Below, piece after piece: positions 51,134-59,486 of a DNA stretch of 64,000 nucleotides (position 1 is its first letter; each line of letters begins with the position of its first letter). This DNA comes from Pseudomonas extremaustralis. GTDB lineage: Bacteria; Pseudomonadota; Gammaproteobacteria; Pseudomonadales; Pseudomonadaceae. The stretch covers positions 682,001 to 746,000 of the forward strand of contig NZ_LT629689.1 of the NCBI RefSeq assembly GCF_900102035.1, given 5' to 3'. Position numbers and translations under genes: made by a program. A model generated the notes under the pieces. It had not been told where the DNA came from. It did not search any database and saw nothing but the letters and a program-made list of their open reading frames with translations.

Positions 51134-53842
51134 ATGACTGAGACAACAACAAGCAAGGTAGAAAAGTGGGCATATCCGTTGAAAGTCGATGGCGCAGAGG
51201 TGACGGACCCGCAGCAATACTACGCGGCATTGGCAAAAGCCAAGAATGGGTACTACCCACTGGGGGCTAATGGGCTCTGGCACGGCGGCGTTCACTTCGA
51301 TGAAGCCACGGGGCTGGTGGCGGATTTGACGGAAGTCCGATGCATCGCCGATGGTGAAGTAGTGGCGTATCGGATTGACGAGGTCTATCCAAAATCGGAC
51401 TACGGTTCGACGCAAGCGGTCTACTCGACCGGGTTTGTATTGATCAAACACCGTCTTGAAGCGCCATCGCCTCCCGCCCCGGCGCCAGCGCCAGGTGCGC
51501 AACCTGCTGCTGCGGCACCTGGGCCTGGCCTGACGTTTTTTAGCCTGTACATGCATTTGCTCGATTGGGAGGGGTATCGCGCGAATCCGGAACTCGCCCG
51601 GCCGCCCTTTTGGAGCGGGGGTTCATGGCAGGTCAAAGCCACCGCCGATGACAAAATACTCGGCCTGAGGGTCCGGCAAGACCGGAGAGGAAAACCAGGC
51701 TACGCCACAATCTTGAGCGTGCTGCCCCGAGGTACCGTCGTGGAGACGGGGGAAGAGGAAAATGGATGGCTCAAGGTCGTCAGCATTACCCCTGCGGACC
51801 CTAATGTCCCTACCGGAACCGGTTGGATCTTCAAAAGGGAAATGACGGCCAGTGCAACACCTGACACCTACATCATTGGCAGCGAAGCCAAAGACGAAAT
51901 GAACCCGCCTCGCACAGGCTTGGCGGTGCATGCAGCCGCAAACCAAAAAAGTACCACCACCGCCATCTTGCCGATTGGAACCGAAGTGAAAATTGGCAAT
52001 GACGGACCACGGGGTAAATATCAGAAGCTGCTGGAAATCGTCAGTGGCAACCCCGTTCCGGAACTGACCCCCTCCGACGGCATCCTGGGCTATATCTGGG
52101 AAGGGTTGCTGGATGCGAAGAATGAGCCGGCGGCGAAAGATACCGTTCATTTATTGGATCGGCCTTATCCCATCAAAGCGGGTAGCGTGATTGGTCACGT
52201 GGGGAAGTATCAGAATCTCGATGATTCCACGCCTAAAAACTTGCTGCATTTGGAGGTGTTCAGTTGTGAGGACGTGAAAGCATTTGCGCAACTGAGCAAA
52301 TCCAGCGCAACCAGACTGCCGGTAAGCGAAAAGACACTGGTAAAAATCCCTAAAGACACTCCTTTGATCACCCATGTGCAAGGCATGTGTGCCGAAAATC
52401 CTCCGAAGGTGAGCGACCCATCCAAAAAAGTTGGGTATGACTTCATGATTCCAGTGGGCGTTTTGGAAGCATTGCCGGCTGAGAAGAAAATCAAGGTGCC
52501 AGTGGTGATGGCCGGGGTTACTACCTATACATATTGGTGGCGTCTGGATGGTCTGTTAGGGGACTCGGACGGAAATGGGATTGACGGTTGGTTTGCAGAG
52601 CCGGATACAGTGTTATCGCGCCATTCGCCTTTTGAATGGGAAGGTTTCGACTTTATTGAAGAACGTGTGAGTAACGAAGAGAACCTGGCCGCTTATCTTC
52701 ACGACCTCAATCAACTTGAAGACTCTGAAAAAGAGACATTTCTGCCCAAGGCTAACGCTTCTACCAGCGGGCCGCTGAAGGAGCGGTTGTATAGCATCGT
52801 TGATACCGATAAGAATGAAAAACTGACGCTGGCGGAGATTCGGGGGGCTTTGGCCAAACCTTGGTTTTCGCAGCCTATTTCGCAGCTAGTGATTAAGTGT
52901 GAAAGTGAATGGTTCTATAGCGCAGAAAAATGGAATGCACTGGATGAGTTGATGGGGCATACGCCAGAGCAGCCAAATGCGATTTGGTTATCTGAGAAAA
53001 AACGGATTGAACATCTTGCTTGGTGGAAAAGTATTGACGTTGGATCGGAGATAATCTGGAGTTTTAACCCTGTTATTTTTATTTGCGCAATGTCGACTAT
53101 ACCCAGATCGTTAATCTGCAAAGCATGCGGTAAAAATATCGCACTAACAGTAGAGGTGATGAAGAAAGTCGCGATCAGTGGCATTGCCGATACATTTCTT
53201 AGCGAATTTGTTTTAAGGGCTAATGAGCTTTTTCCTAAGTATGGTGTAGATACATGTTCACAGATAGTTCATTTGCTTGGTCAGGGGAAGCATGAAACGC
53301 AGAGATTCACTGCTTTCAGAGAAAGCCTGATCTATAGCCGGAGAAGTTACACAGCCGAAAGTTTATACCGAATGGCGCCTTCCGCAATTGATAACGGGTT
53401 TGCCCGGCTAGGTATGAATCTTACGCGGGCAGAAAAAATCTTATACATCGATAGAAATTTGATTGCTAACGATGTGGGTTATGGGAAGCATAGTTTCGGA
53501 AGCTCTCTACATCCGAACAATGATTACAGAGGACGCGGCTTGCTTCATTTGACTCACTACTCAAACTATCGGGCTTGCGCTCTTGACATTGGAGTCGATA
53601 TTGACGCAAATCCAATGTTGGTTGAGAGCGATATCGGAGTGATGATTGAAACTGGTTTGTGGTATTGGAGAATCAACTCCATTGGATATATAGCTGATAG
53701 CGATAAAATGTCAATGGATGCAAAAGTAAGGGCAGTTACTGCAAAAATTAATACAGGCTTGAAGGCGCTTGAAGAGCGAGCAGCATTTACTAAGGATGTC
53801 TCGTCTATTTTTAAATCTGAATTGGGTGGCTGTTCGGAGTAG
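51134..53842 (+). CDS. VgrG-linked peptidoglycan effector with C-terminal GH19-like domain
   Basis: This 902-residue multidomain protein starts with a degenerate LytM/M23-like region: GLWHGGVHFDE near 50-60 and LLHLEVF near 373-379, lacking a full HxxxD/HxH set. SH3-like segments and a Pro/Ala linker (near 112-135) follow. An EF-hand loop at 557-568 (DTDKNEKLTLAE) and a CKACGK pair (Cys662, Cys665) come next. The C-terminal GH19-like muramidase/chitinase fold carries the probable catalytic Glu721 in GKHETQRF and the YRGRGLLHLTHYSNY block (798-812). No signal peptide, as expected for T6SS cargo. Base composition drops from GC-rich to AT-rich near 52650, suggesting a swapped C-terminal toxin. 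It probably cleaves periplasmic peptidoglycan. Confidence 0.8.
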   Translation: MTETTTSKVEKWAYPLKVDGAEVTDPQQYYAALAKAKNGYYPLGANGLWHGGVHFDEATGLVADLTEVRCIADGEVVAYRIDEVYPKSDYGSTQAVYSTGFVLIKHRLEAPSPPAPAPAPGAQPAAAAPGPGLTFFSLYMHLLDWEGYRANPELARPPFWSGGSWQVKATADDKILGLRVRQDRRGKPGYATILSVLPRGTVVETGEEENGWLKVVSITPADPNVPTGTGWIFKREMTASATPDTYIIGSEAKDEMNPPRTGLAVHAAANQKSTTTAILPIGTEVKIGNDGPRGKYQKLLEIVSGNPVPELTPSDGILGYIWEGLLDAKNEPAAKDTVHLLDRPYPIKAGSVIGHVGKYQNLDDSTPKNLLHLEVFSCEDVKAFAQLSKSSATRLPVSEKTLVKIPKDTPLITHVQGMCAENPPKVSDPSKKVGYDFMIPVGVLEALPAEKKIKVPVVMAGVTTYTYWWRLDGLLGDSDGNGIDGWFAEPDTVLSRHSPFEWEGFDFIEERVSNEENLAAYLHDLNQLEDSEKETFLPKANASTSGPLKERLYSIVDTDKNEKLTLAEIRGALAKPWFSQPISQLVIKCESEWFYSAEKWNALDELMGHTPEQPNAIWLSEKKRIEHLAWWKSIDVGSEIIWSFNPVIFICAMSTIPRSLICKACGKNIALTVEVMKKVAISGIADTFLSEFVLRANELFPKYGVDTCSQIVHLLGQGKHETQRFTAFRESLIYSRRSYTAESLYRMAPSAIDNGFARLGMNLTRAEKILYIDRNLIANDVGYGKHSFGSSLHPNNDYRGRGLLHLTHYSNYRACALDIGVDIDANPMLVESDIGVMIETGLWYWRINSIGYIADSDKMSMDAKVRAVTAKINTGLKALEERAAFTKDVSSIFKSELGGCSE

Positions 53843-53844
53843 AT

Positions 53845-54615
53845 ATGAGAACTCTAAAGATTGTTTTTTTGACGATTTCAATTTTTATCACCTGCAATGT
53901 TTTTGCTTGTGATACCCCCCAGGTCGCGGCATTTAAAGCTATCCCACTTGATGGGGCGGCAATAGTATTTGACTTTGTCTCTATAGGAAAAGAATCGAGC
54001 AATACAAGTCATTCTCACGAAATTGGAATTGATGTGATTTTTTTCAGATGTTCCGATGGTACCAAGACATTAATTGGTCAACTGCCCTATTTGGCCGACA
54101 CGGGGAAAATTGAGGATGCATTTCTTTATAGAACTGATAATGGGACAGTGGAGGGGCTTTTTGTCATTCATAGCGTTGAAATAAGATCTGATACTGGCGT
54201 CAACTACTCCGGTAGGTATTATACTATTAATGTTTACAAAAAAGATGGCGATGACTTTACGCGAAATGAGCAGCTATCGACTTATTTTGGCAAGGGTGGA
54301 GATATTTTTGATGAGGACTACAAGGAATTGCTATATATATTTCCGTATAAAAATAAAATATCAATTTTAAGATCACTAAAATCTGAAGCCTATAAAAAAT
54401 GGCGTGCAGGCGCTCCGGTCAACCTAGTGATAAACAAAAAAACTGCGATACATAACTCACCAGTTTTAGCCGATGTTACTCGTATGTATCTCTTGGCAGG
54501 GGATGTGGTTTCACAAAGTGAAGTTGAAGCGGGCTGGTTGTCAGTCATATATAAAACCTCAAAAGGAAAAGAGGTTCGTGGTTGGATTCAATGCGAGAAT
54601 GCGGATGGTTGTTGA
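53845..54615 (+). CDS. Putative periplasmic immunity protein for the GH19-like effector
   Basis: This 256-residue protein has a signal peptide (about 1-21, ending NVFA-C) and begins 2 bp after the effector stop. The mature part is unrecognised. The C-terminal 60 residues (AIHNSPVLADVTRMYLLAGD, then GWLSVIYK...GWIQC) look like a bacterial SH3 fold. A periplasmic location is what immunity to a cell-wall hydrolase needs. Strongly AT-rich, like the toxin end of the effector, suggesting both arrived together. Immunity is inferred from position and export signal. Confidence 0.65.
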   Translation: MRTLKIVFLTISIFITCNVFACDTPQVAAFKAIPLDGAAIVFDFVSIGKESSNTSHSHEIGIDVIFFRCSDGTKTLIGQLPYLADTGKIEDAFLYRTDNGTVEGLFVIHSVEIRSDTGVNYSGRYYTINVYKKDGDDFTRNEQLSTYFGKGGDIFDEDYKELLYIFPYKNKISILRSLKSEAYKKWRAGAPVNLVINKKTAIHNSPVLADVTRMYLLAGDVVSQSEVEAGWLSVIYKTSKGKEVRGWIQCENADGC

Positions 54616-54667
54616 TGATGAGAAGGTTTTCATGATTGACCTGAGTTCAGCCTGGAAAGTGCACCGA

Positions 54668-54757
54668 ATGAATGTCTTTTTAAGCTTTTTACGAGTGCTA
54701 TTTTTTTTACCACTCCTTTGTGCAATGCATACTTATGCATGTGAAACAAATGAATGA
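54668..54757 (+). pseudogene. Truncated secreted-protein gene (signal peptide only)
   Basis: A 29-codon frame encodes a signal peptide, MNVFLSFLRVLFFLPLLCAM, followed by HTYACETNE and a stop. The end is close to the edge of the IS66 remnant. It looks like the start of a second exported immunity-type gene cut by the insertion or a deletion. The upstream stretch 54616-54667 has no other gene. Confidence 0.45.
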
Positions 54758-54842
54758 AGGTGTACGCAAAGTGATTAATTGGGGGGGCAGAACGCACGTA
54801 TGCGATCCATGAACCCCACCTACCGCAAGACGGGGCAACGGC

Positions 54843-55297
54843 TTACCGTGGCATCTCTGGCGAGCAGTTCCACGGCAGTAAGGCTTCGTAGTCTTCGACC
54901 GATGAGGCGTGCGGCAACCGCAGGCGTAGGTCAGTTCGTGCTCGGGCAGCTCATGAATGACCTCGATACGCGGCAGGTCTGCCGACAACGGCTTGCGCTT
55001 GCCACGGCGCGCAGTGGGCGCCACCACTTCTTCTTCCGCGTCCTGGACCGCCAACATCGGGTCGCTTTCCGGCTCGTTGAACAGGGCCAGTTGCGGGGTG
55101 TTGGGTTCGGCGGTTTGTTCGGATTTGCGCCCGAACAAACGGTCGCGCAGCAGCTTGATCTGCTCTTTCAGGTCGACGATATGGCCTTCATGCGCTTGCA
55201 ACACTTCGGCTGTTTTTGCCTGACGAGCCAGCGCCTCAAGCAGCAACTTCTTGAGCAAAACAGGATCATCTGGGAGGTCATCGGGCCGGGAAATCAT
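54843..55297 (-). pseudogene. tnpC: IS66 transposase TnpC, internally deleted
   Basis: From the ATG at 55297 about 130 residues match the IS66 TnpC N-terminus: LLLEALARQAKTAEVLQAHE, the LRDRLFGRKSEQ motif, and the HELPEHELTYACGCR zinc-finger start. Then the sequence jumps to the last residues of the protein (VEDYEALLPWNCSPEMPR, stop at 54843-54845) in another frame. The catalytic DDE core of roughly 350 residues is gone, so the element cannot move on its own. Confidence 0.85.
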
Positions 55298-55315
55298 GGC
55301 CCGGATTATACCGGC

Positions 55316-55675
55316 TCAGGCCACGAAGCGAGGCGTTAAAACCTGATGCGGACGATTGCGCCAGAGGTCAAAGCCGTCGAGCAGCCAGTTCAGCTCCTGA
55401 ACGCTCAACACAATGGCTTCGTCACTTTCATCGGGCGATGTTTTGAACCGTTCGGATTCGAGGCGTTTGAGCCAAAGGCAAAAGCCGTTGCGCTCCCAGT
55501 AGAGGATTTTCACGCGATTACGTGGGCGATTCAGGAAAACGAAAAGCACGGGATCGAACACCGCGACTTTAATACCCAACTCAACCAGAGCGGCCGAGCC
55601 GTCAATGGATTTTCGAAAGTCCACGGGCTTGGGGTAGAGATAGACTTTTTCGACTTTGGCGTCGGGTCGCATCAT
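55316..55675 (-). CDS. tnpB: IS66 accessory protein TnpB
   Basis: This 119-residue protein is typical of IS66 Orf2: VYLYPKPVDFRKSIDGSAAL, DPVLFVFLNRPRNRVKILYW and NGFCLWLKRLE. It appears full length. The start is one of two adjacent ATG codons (55675 or 55672). It ends 18 bp before the tnpC start. Confidence 0.88.
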   Translation of the reverse strand: MMRPDAKVEKVYLYPKPVDFRKSIDGSAALVELGIKVAVFDPVLFVFLNRPRNRVKILYWERNGFCLWLKRLESERFKTSPDESDEAIVLSVQELNWLLDGFDLWRNRPHQVLTPRFVA

Positions 55676-55818
55676 GAGGGGCTGGCTCCAGAAAGAGATC
55701 GGGAGCACAGCATCGAACATCAAATTGCGGCTTGGAATGTGGAGTTCATGGAGCGGTTACTTTTAAAAGAATATATGCTATAGAAATAGAAACTTGCGAT
55801 TCAGGAAGATTTAGGAAG

Positions 55819-56535
55819 ATGAAAAGATATTTTGGTAAAGCAGTTTTGCTATTTTTTCTTGTCGCAACTGTTGGCCGAGCCGATGCATCTGATTTTTTAG
55901 TGATGTATCAAGATGTCACGCGGGATGGGGAATTAGATGAAATTAAATTGCTTGATAATGGTGGCCCGTTCTACACGTTAAGAGTTGTTTCAAAGGGTGA
56001 CGAGATTCTACATAATGAAAAACTAATCCCTAAAAAAATTTCCAATGAGGGCGGGCTAGATATTTTTCAAGGGGTATCAGTTGCCGATCACAATATTTCA
56101 ATACGATATCGCTTTTGCGGTCCCTCAAGTAGTATTTGCTATGATAGAAATCTCGTCTGGGTATTTAAGGGCAAGAAATTTATTCTGCTGAAGGAAGAGG
56201 TTGTGGCCGCTGCGGATAAAATTTCCCTGAGCGACGCGTTTTATCAAAAAACCGAAATTCTGTTGAGTTCATTAACTTATGAGTCATTGATTGAGAATAA
56301 TGAAAATGCCGAAATGCTGTTTGGCCGAATATATGGAAGCTGTGTGGCAGGGCTCGGTGGTGATGCTCTCATGAAAATCTCAGAAGCCCTTGAAAAATCC
56401 ACGCCAGATGAGTGGGTTATGAAAGACGGGTGTGTTACAGCTGCTCTTGTTTTTAATTTAGAAGCTCAGAAGTATTTATCATATGAAGCTGCTTTGAGGT
56501 ATTTGTCTGTATTTGAAAAAAGCAAGGCTAAATAG
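55819..56535 (+). CDS. Secreted hypothetical protein, possible orphan immunity protein
   Basis: This 238-residue protein has a signal peptide (MKRYFGKAVLLFFLVATVGR, cleavage near ADA). The mature part starts SDFLVMYQDVTRDGELDEIK, resembling a single EF-hand-like or FG-GAP-like turn, and has cysteines at CGPSSSICYD. Not recognised. An AGGAAG site precedes the ATG at 55819; the longer frame runs into IS sequence. AT-rich and in line with the effector-immunity genes, so a spare immunity gene is plausible. Confidence 0.6.
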   Translation: MKRYFGKAVLLFFLVATVGRADASDFLVMYQDVTRDGELDEIKLLDNGGPFYTLRVVSKGDEILHNEKLIPKKISNEGGLDIFQGVSVADHNISIRYRFCGPSSSICYDRNLVWVFKGKKFILLKEEVVAAADKISLSDAFYQKTEILLSSLTYESLIENNENAEMLFGRIYGSCVAGLGGDALMKISEALEKSTPDEWVMKDGCVTAALVFNLEAQKYLSYEAALRYLSVFEKSKAK

Positions 56536-56852
56536 ATTTCTACGTCTCGACGACGGATACTTGGCTGGCTTGTTTTTATACATGCAGTGGGGGCTATACA
56601 TACAATACTTAGAGTGAGGGTAAAAGTTGGAAGTTGTCTAATGTAAAAGTTACGTGGCCATTTGTTCGTTTGCATGTTGTACTGGACCGACTATCCGACG
56701 GCGCCCCAACTGCGGTCTCCAACGGCTGGGCAGGCTATTGCTACGGCGGCATAAGGGGATTTGATGTTGAATGTTTAATTTTGATTTCTGCTCAAAAGAT
56801 AAGGGCGGTTATTGGGTGCGCTATTTAAATGTATCGGTCTGGAGGGTAATTA
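56536..56852. other. No convincing gene
   Basis: AT-rich stretch with one short GC-richer patch near 56685-56755. A 64-codon frame starting with TTG (56634-56828) has no ribosome site or recognisable family and may be a remnant. A GGAGGG ribosome site at the right end (56841-56846) belongs to the decayed gene that follows. Confidence 0.4.
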
Positions 56853-57274
56853 ATGATTGTGTACGTTAACGGTTACTTCCTGCTTTTGTGGGGTTTGTCT
56901 TTTGATAGTTTCGAATGCGGTATTATCCGCAGGTGAACGGTGCGATATTGATGTGTCTATATCTGGGTTAAGTGTTGAGTTGGTAGCTAATGTCGTTGGT
57001 GGTGGAGGAGGGTATTATAATAATTTGATTCGATTGCCCTGTGCTGAGCAAGTAGTTAGTTATTTAGATGCGGCCAAAAGTGCCAAATCTAAAATAATGG
57101 CGGAAGGTTTTGAATGTGAAAAATATTGTCTATGGGCGGCAGGACGGTGAGGCAGGTCCCGGGATTGCCTATAGCACCCTCTCTAAGAGACTGGGTGGCA
57201 GTTATGTGTTTGTCTTTCAATGTAATGCCTTTTGTGAGGTTAATATATCTAATTTAAAAAAATACTTCGGGTAA
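56853..57274 (+). pseudogene. Decayed small secreted-protein gene with two frameshifts
   Basis: A GGAGGG site precedes ATG 56853, which opens MIVYVNGYFLLLWGL and then a frame ending early. The next frame continues with a hydrophobic signal-like end and GERCDIDVSISGLSVELVAN to a stop at 57150. The third frame picks up from about 57116 with KNIVYGRQDGEAGPGIAY and runs through FVFQCNAFCEVNISNLKKYF to the stop at 57274. Read together these give one protein of about 140 residues with a signal peptide and four or more cysteines. Two +1 shifts break it, so it is probably a dead immunity-type gene. Sequencing error is an alternative. Confidence 0.5.
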
Positions 57275-57396
57275 TTGACAAGAATCTAAGAGTGCGGGAT
57301 GAGTGATTGGTTGTTGAAGGATTATGCAGTCGTTATGATTCTGCCTTTCGTGAACAAGGTATTTTTAAGTCAAGTGGGTGAGGTGTTCCCCCCCCA

Positions 57397-59097
57397 TCAA
57401 CTATCCCCCCCCGCAAGAACCCTCGCCGCAACATACCCAAACGTCATCCCAGGCCCCAGTGTGATCCCCCCACTCGGGTAATACCCATTCATGATGCTAT
57501 TCATGTCATTACCCACCGCAAATAACCCCGGTATCGCCACACCCTGTTTGTCCAATGCGCGGGCGCTGGCGTCGGTCTTGAGGCCGGCGAAGGTGCCGAG
57601 GCTGCCGGGGACTAGTTTTATTGCGTAGAACGGCGCGTCGCGCAGGCTGCCGAGGGAGGGGTTGGGGCCGTGCAGGGGTTCGCCTTGGGCCTTGTTGTAT
57701 AGCGATTCACCGCGCTGGAAGACTGGGTCGTGTCCGCGTTCTGCATCGAGGTTGAAGGCGTTGACGGTGGCGTTCAGTTGTTGTGCGTCGATGCCGCATT
57801 GGTGTGCCAGGTCGGTCAGTGTCGGGGCTTTGAACAAGTAGCCTGAGCGTATGTAGTGCGCGGTCGGGAACGGGAAGGGTCTGGACCAGCCCAGGCCATA
57901 GCGACGTTGGGCGCGGTGATCGCAGATCAGCCAGGAGGTTGGGGTTTCTCCCGGGCCGGTGGCGTTGAACAGGGCGCACATGTAGTCGTGGTAGGAGTCG
58001 GCTTCGTTGACGAAGCGGCGGCCATCCTGGCGCACGGCGATGAAGCCGGGTTTGGCGCGTTCCATCAGGTGTGGGAAGCCGCTGAAGCCGCCGTCTTCGC
58101 GTGGGACCCGGGACACCGGTGCCCATGCGGCGGGGTGGGGCAGGTCGGATGCTACGCACGCGCCGACGCGTTCGCCCAGGCGCAGGCCATCGCCGGTATT
58201 GCCTTTGGGCGCTGCGCTCAGGTGTTCGGTGCCGTTGGGGGCATGGGTGAACAGGCGGGCGATGCGCTGTTGATCGTGGGGGAAGCCGCCACACGCGAGG
58301 ACCACGCCGCGCCGGGCGTGGATCTCGGTCAGGCGACCGGCAGATTCGACGCGCGCGCCGACCACCCGCGCACCGTCGCGCAGCAATTCCCGCACGGGGG
58401 TTTCAGTCAACAGGCGCACGTTGCGATCCAGCGCGCTTTTGAGCAGGCGGCCAACCAGTGCGTTGCCGTTCACCAGGTGCATGCCACGGCCATGACGCAG
58501 CAGGTCGCGGGCATGGCGCAACAGGCGCTTGCCGGCGTAGAGCAGTGACGACGGTGACTGGCGCGCATTGAGAAAGTGATTGAGATCGGCACCGCCGGCG
58601 ATGCCCATTCCGGCCGGGCTGATGAGGTCGAGCGGGCGCCGCAGTTTGTTGATCCAGGGGCCGAGGCGACGACCGTCGAAGGGTTGCGCACACACCGAAC
58701 GGCCCCCTTTGGCGTAGCCTTCGCTGGCGTGAAAGTCAGGCATTTTGCTGCCGGAAAAAAACTGCACTTCGGTGTGGCGTTGAAAGAACTCGACCATCTT
58801 CGGCCCTTGTTCGAGAAAGGTTTCCACGTTGGGACCGAGCACGTCGGTGTGCAGTTCATGACGCAGGTACACCCGCGATTGTTCCGGGTCTTCTGCGATA
58901 CCGTCGGCGATGGCCAGCGGATTGCGCGGAATCCACAGCCAACCCCCCGACCAGGCACTGGTGCCGCCGAGCAGGGGTTCTTTCTCTACGACGATCACGT
59001 CCAGGCCCAGTTGCGCAGCGGTTACCGCCGCAGCCAGACCGGAAGCGCCGGAGCCGACGACCAACACATCACAAAGCAGGGAATCGCTGATGCACAT
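57397..59097 (-). CDS. FAD-dependent dehydrogenase, 3-ketosteroid dehydrogenase-like (1)
   Basis: This 566-residue flavoprotein has an N-terminal FAD motif (VLVVGSGASGLAAAVTAAQLG, read in parts). It also has GGTSAWSGGWLWIP, RFVNEADSYHDY near residue 360, and the C-terminal PSGGITLGPGMTFGYVAARV. This is the FAD_binding_2 layout of ketosteroid 1-dehydrogenases and related desaturases. These enzymes introduce a C=C bond next to a ketone. It is paralogous to the enzyme at 59455-61233 and probably in one operon with it. A G8 tract lies in the last codons (GGDS-stop). Confidence 0.88.
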   Translation of the reverse strand: MCISDSLLCDVLVVGSGASGLAAAVTAAQLGLDVIVVEKEPLLGGTSAWSGGWLWIPRNPLAIADGIAEDPEQSRVYLRHELHTDVLGPNVETFLEQGPKMVEFFQRHTEVQFFSGSKMPDFHASEGYAKGGRSVCAQPFDGRRLGPWINKLRRPLDLISPAGMGIAGGADLNHFLNARQSPSSLLYAGKRLLRHARDLLRHGRGMHLVNGNALVGRLLKSALDRNVRLLTETPVRELLRDGARVVGARVESAGRLTEIHARRGVVLACGGFPHDQQRIARLFTHAPNGTEHLSAAPKGNTGDGLRLGERVGACVASDLPHPAAWAPVSRVPREDGGFSGFPHLMERAKPGFIAVRQDGRRFVNEADSYHDYMCALFNATGPGETPTSWLICDHRAQRRYGLGWSRPFPFPTAHYIRSGYLFKAPTLTDLAHQCGIDAQQLNATVNAFNLDAERGHDPVFQRGESLYNKAQGEPLHGPNPSLGSLRDAPFYAIKLVPGSLGTFAGLKTDASARALDKQGVAIPGLFAVGNDMNSIMNGYYPSGGITLGPGMTFGYVAARVLAGGDS

Positions 59098-59165
59098 AGG
59101 AACTACCGCGAGAAGGTGTGAGATTGGCCGCTCTTGAGCAGAAACGGCGCAACCTGGCGACGGGG

Positions 59166-59486
59166 TTATTGGAGGGGCGAAAAGTCGGTCGGGCGCAGCA
59201 GGCGTGATTCCAGGCTCACGACGGCGTCGAGTGCCTTGTTCTGCTGGGCGAAGTCCTGCCAGCGCGGATCGGCCGCCATGGCGTTGCGACGGCTGATGCG
59301 GTCGTCGAGGCTGGCGTAGCCCCAGATGTGCACCACTTGATTGACCTCCCCGATTTCGGTGGTGAAAAAGCCGATCAGGTTGCCCAGGTGTTCTTGCTGC
59401 ACGGCCAAGGCGGCGCTTTTGTACAGGGCCAGCCAGTCGCCGAGCTTGGTCGGTTTAATCGTGTAGGTGCGCAGTTCGTAGTACAT
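59166..59486 (-). CDS. NIPSNAP-family protein
   Basis: This 106-residue protein has the NIPSNAP pattern: MYYELRTYTIKPTKLGDWL at the start, IGFFTTEIGEVNQVVHIWGY in the middle and SRLLRPTDFSPL at the end. It is a small ferredoxin-like alpha/beta fold often found beside flavin oxidoreductases and catabolic genes. The start at 59486 has a GGAG site and overlaps the end of the upstream FAD dehydrogenase by 32 bp, so the two are coupled. Its role in the pathway is unknown. Confidence 0.85.
   Translation of the reverse strand: MYYELRTYTIKPTKLGDWLALYKSAALAVQQEHLGNLIGFFTTEIGEVNQVVHIWGYASLDDRISRRNAMAADPRWQDFAQQNKALDAVVSLESRLLRPTDFSPLQ

Larger units (their letters stand above)
54760..55740 (-). mobile_element. 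IS66-family insertion sequence remnant
   Basis: This holds an intact tnpB (55316-55675) and a tnpC reduced to its two ends (54843-55297); no tnpA is visible. Higher GC than the neighbouring genes. Neither terminal inverted repeat could be identified with confidence, so the limits are approximate. It interrupts an AT-rich run of probable immunity genes. Confidence 0.75.

Noticed and set aside
57299..57481. 60-codon plus-strand frame overlapping the end of the FAD dehydrogenase
   Set aside because: Its second half is antisense to a conserved glycine-rich segment of the dehydrogenase, and no ribosome site was seen.
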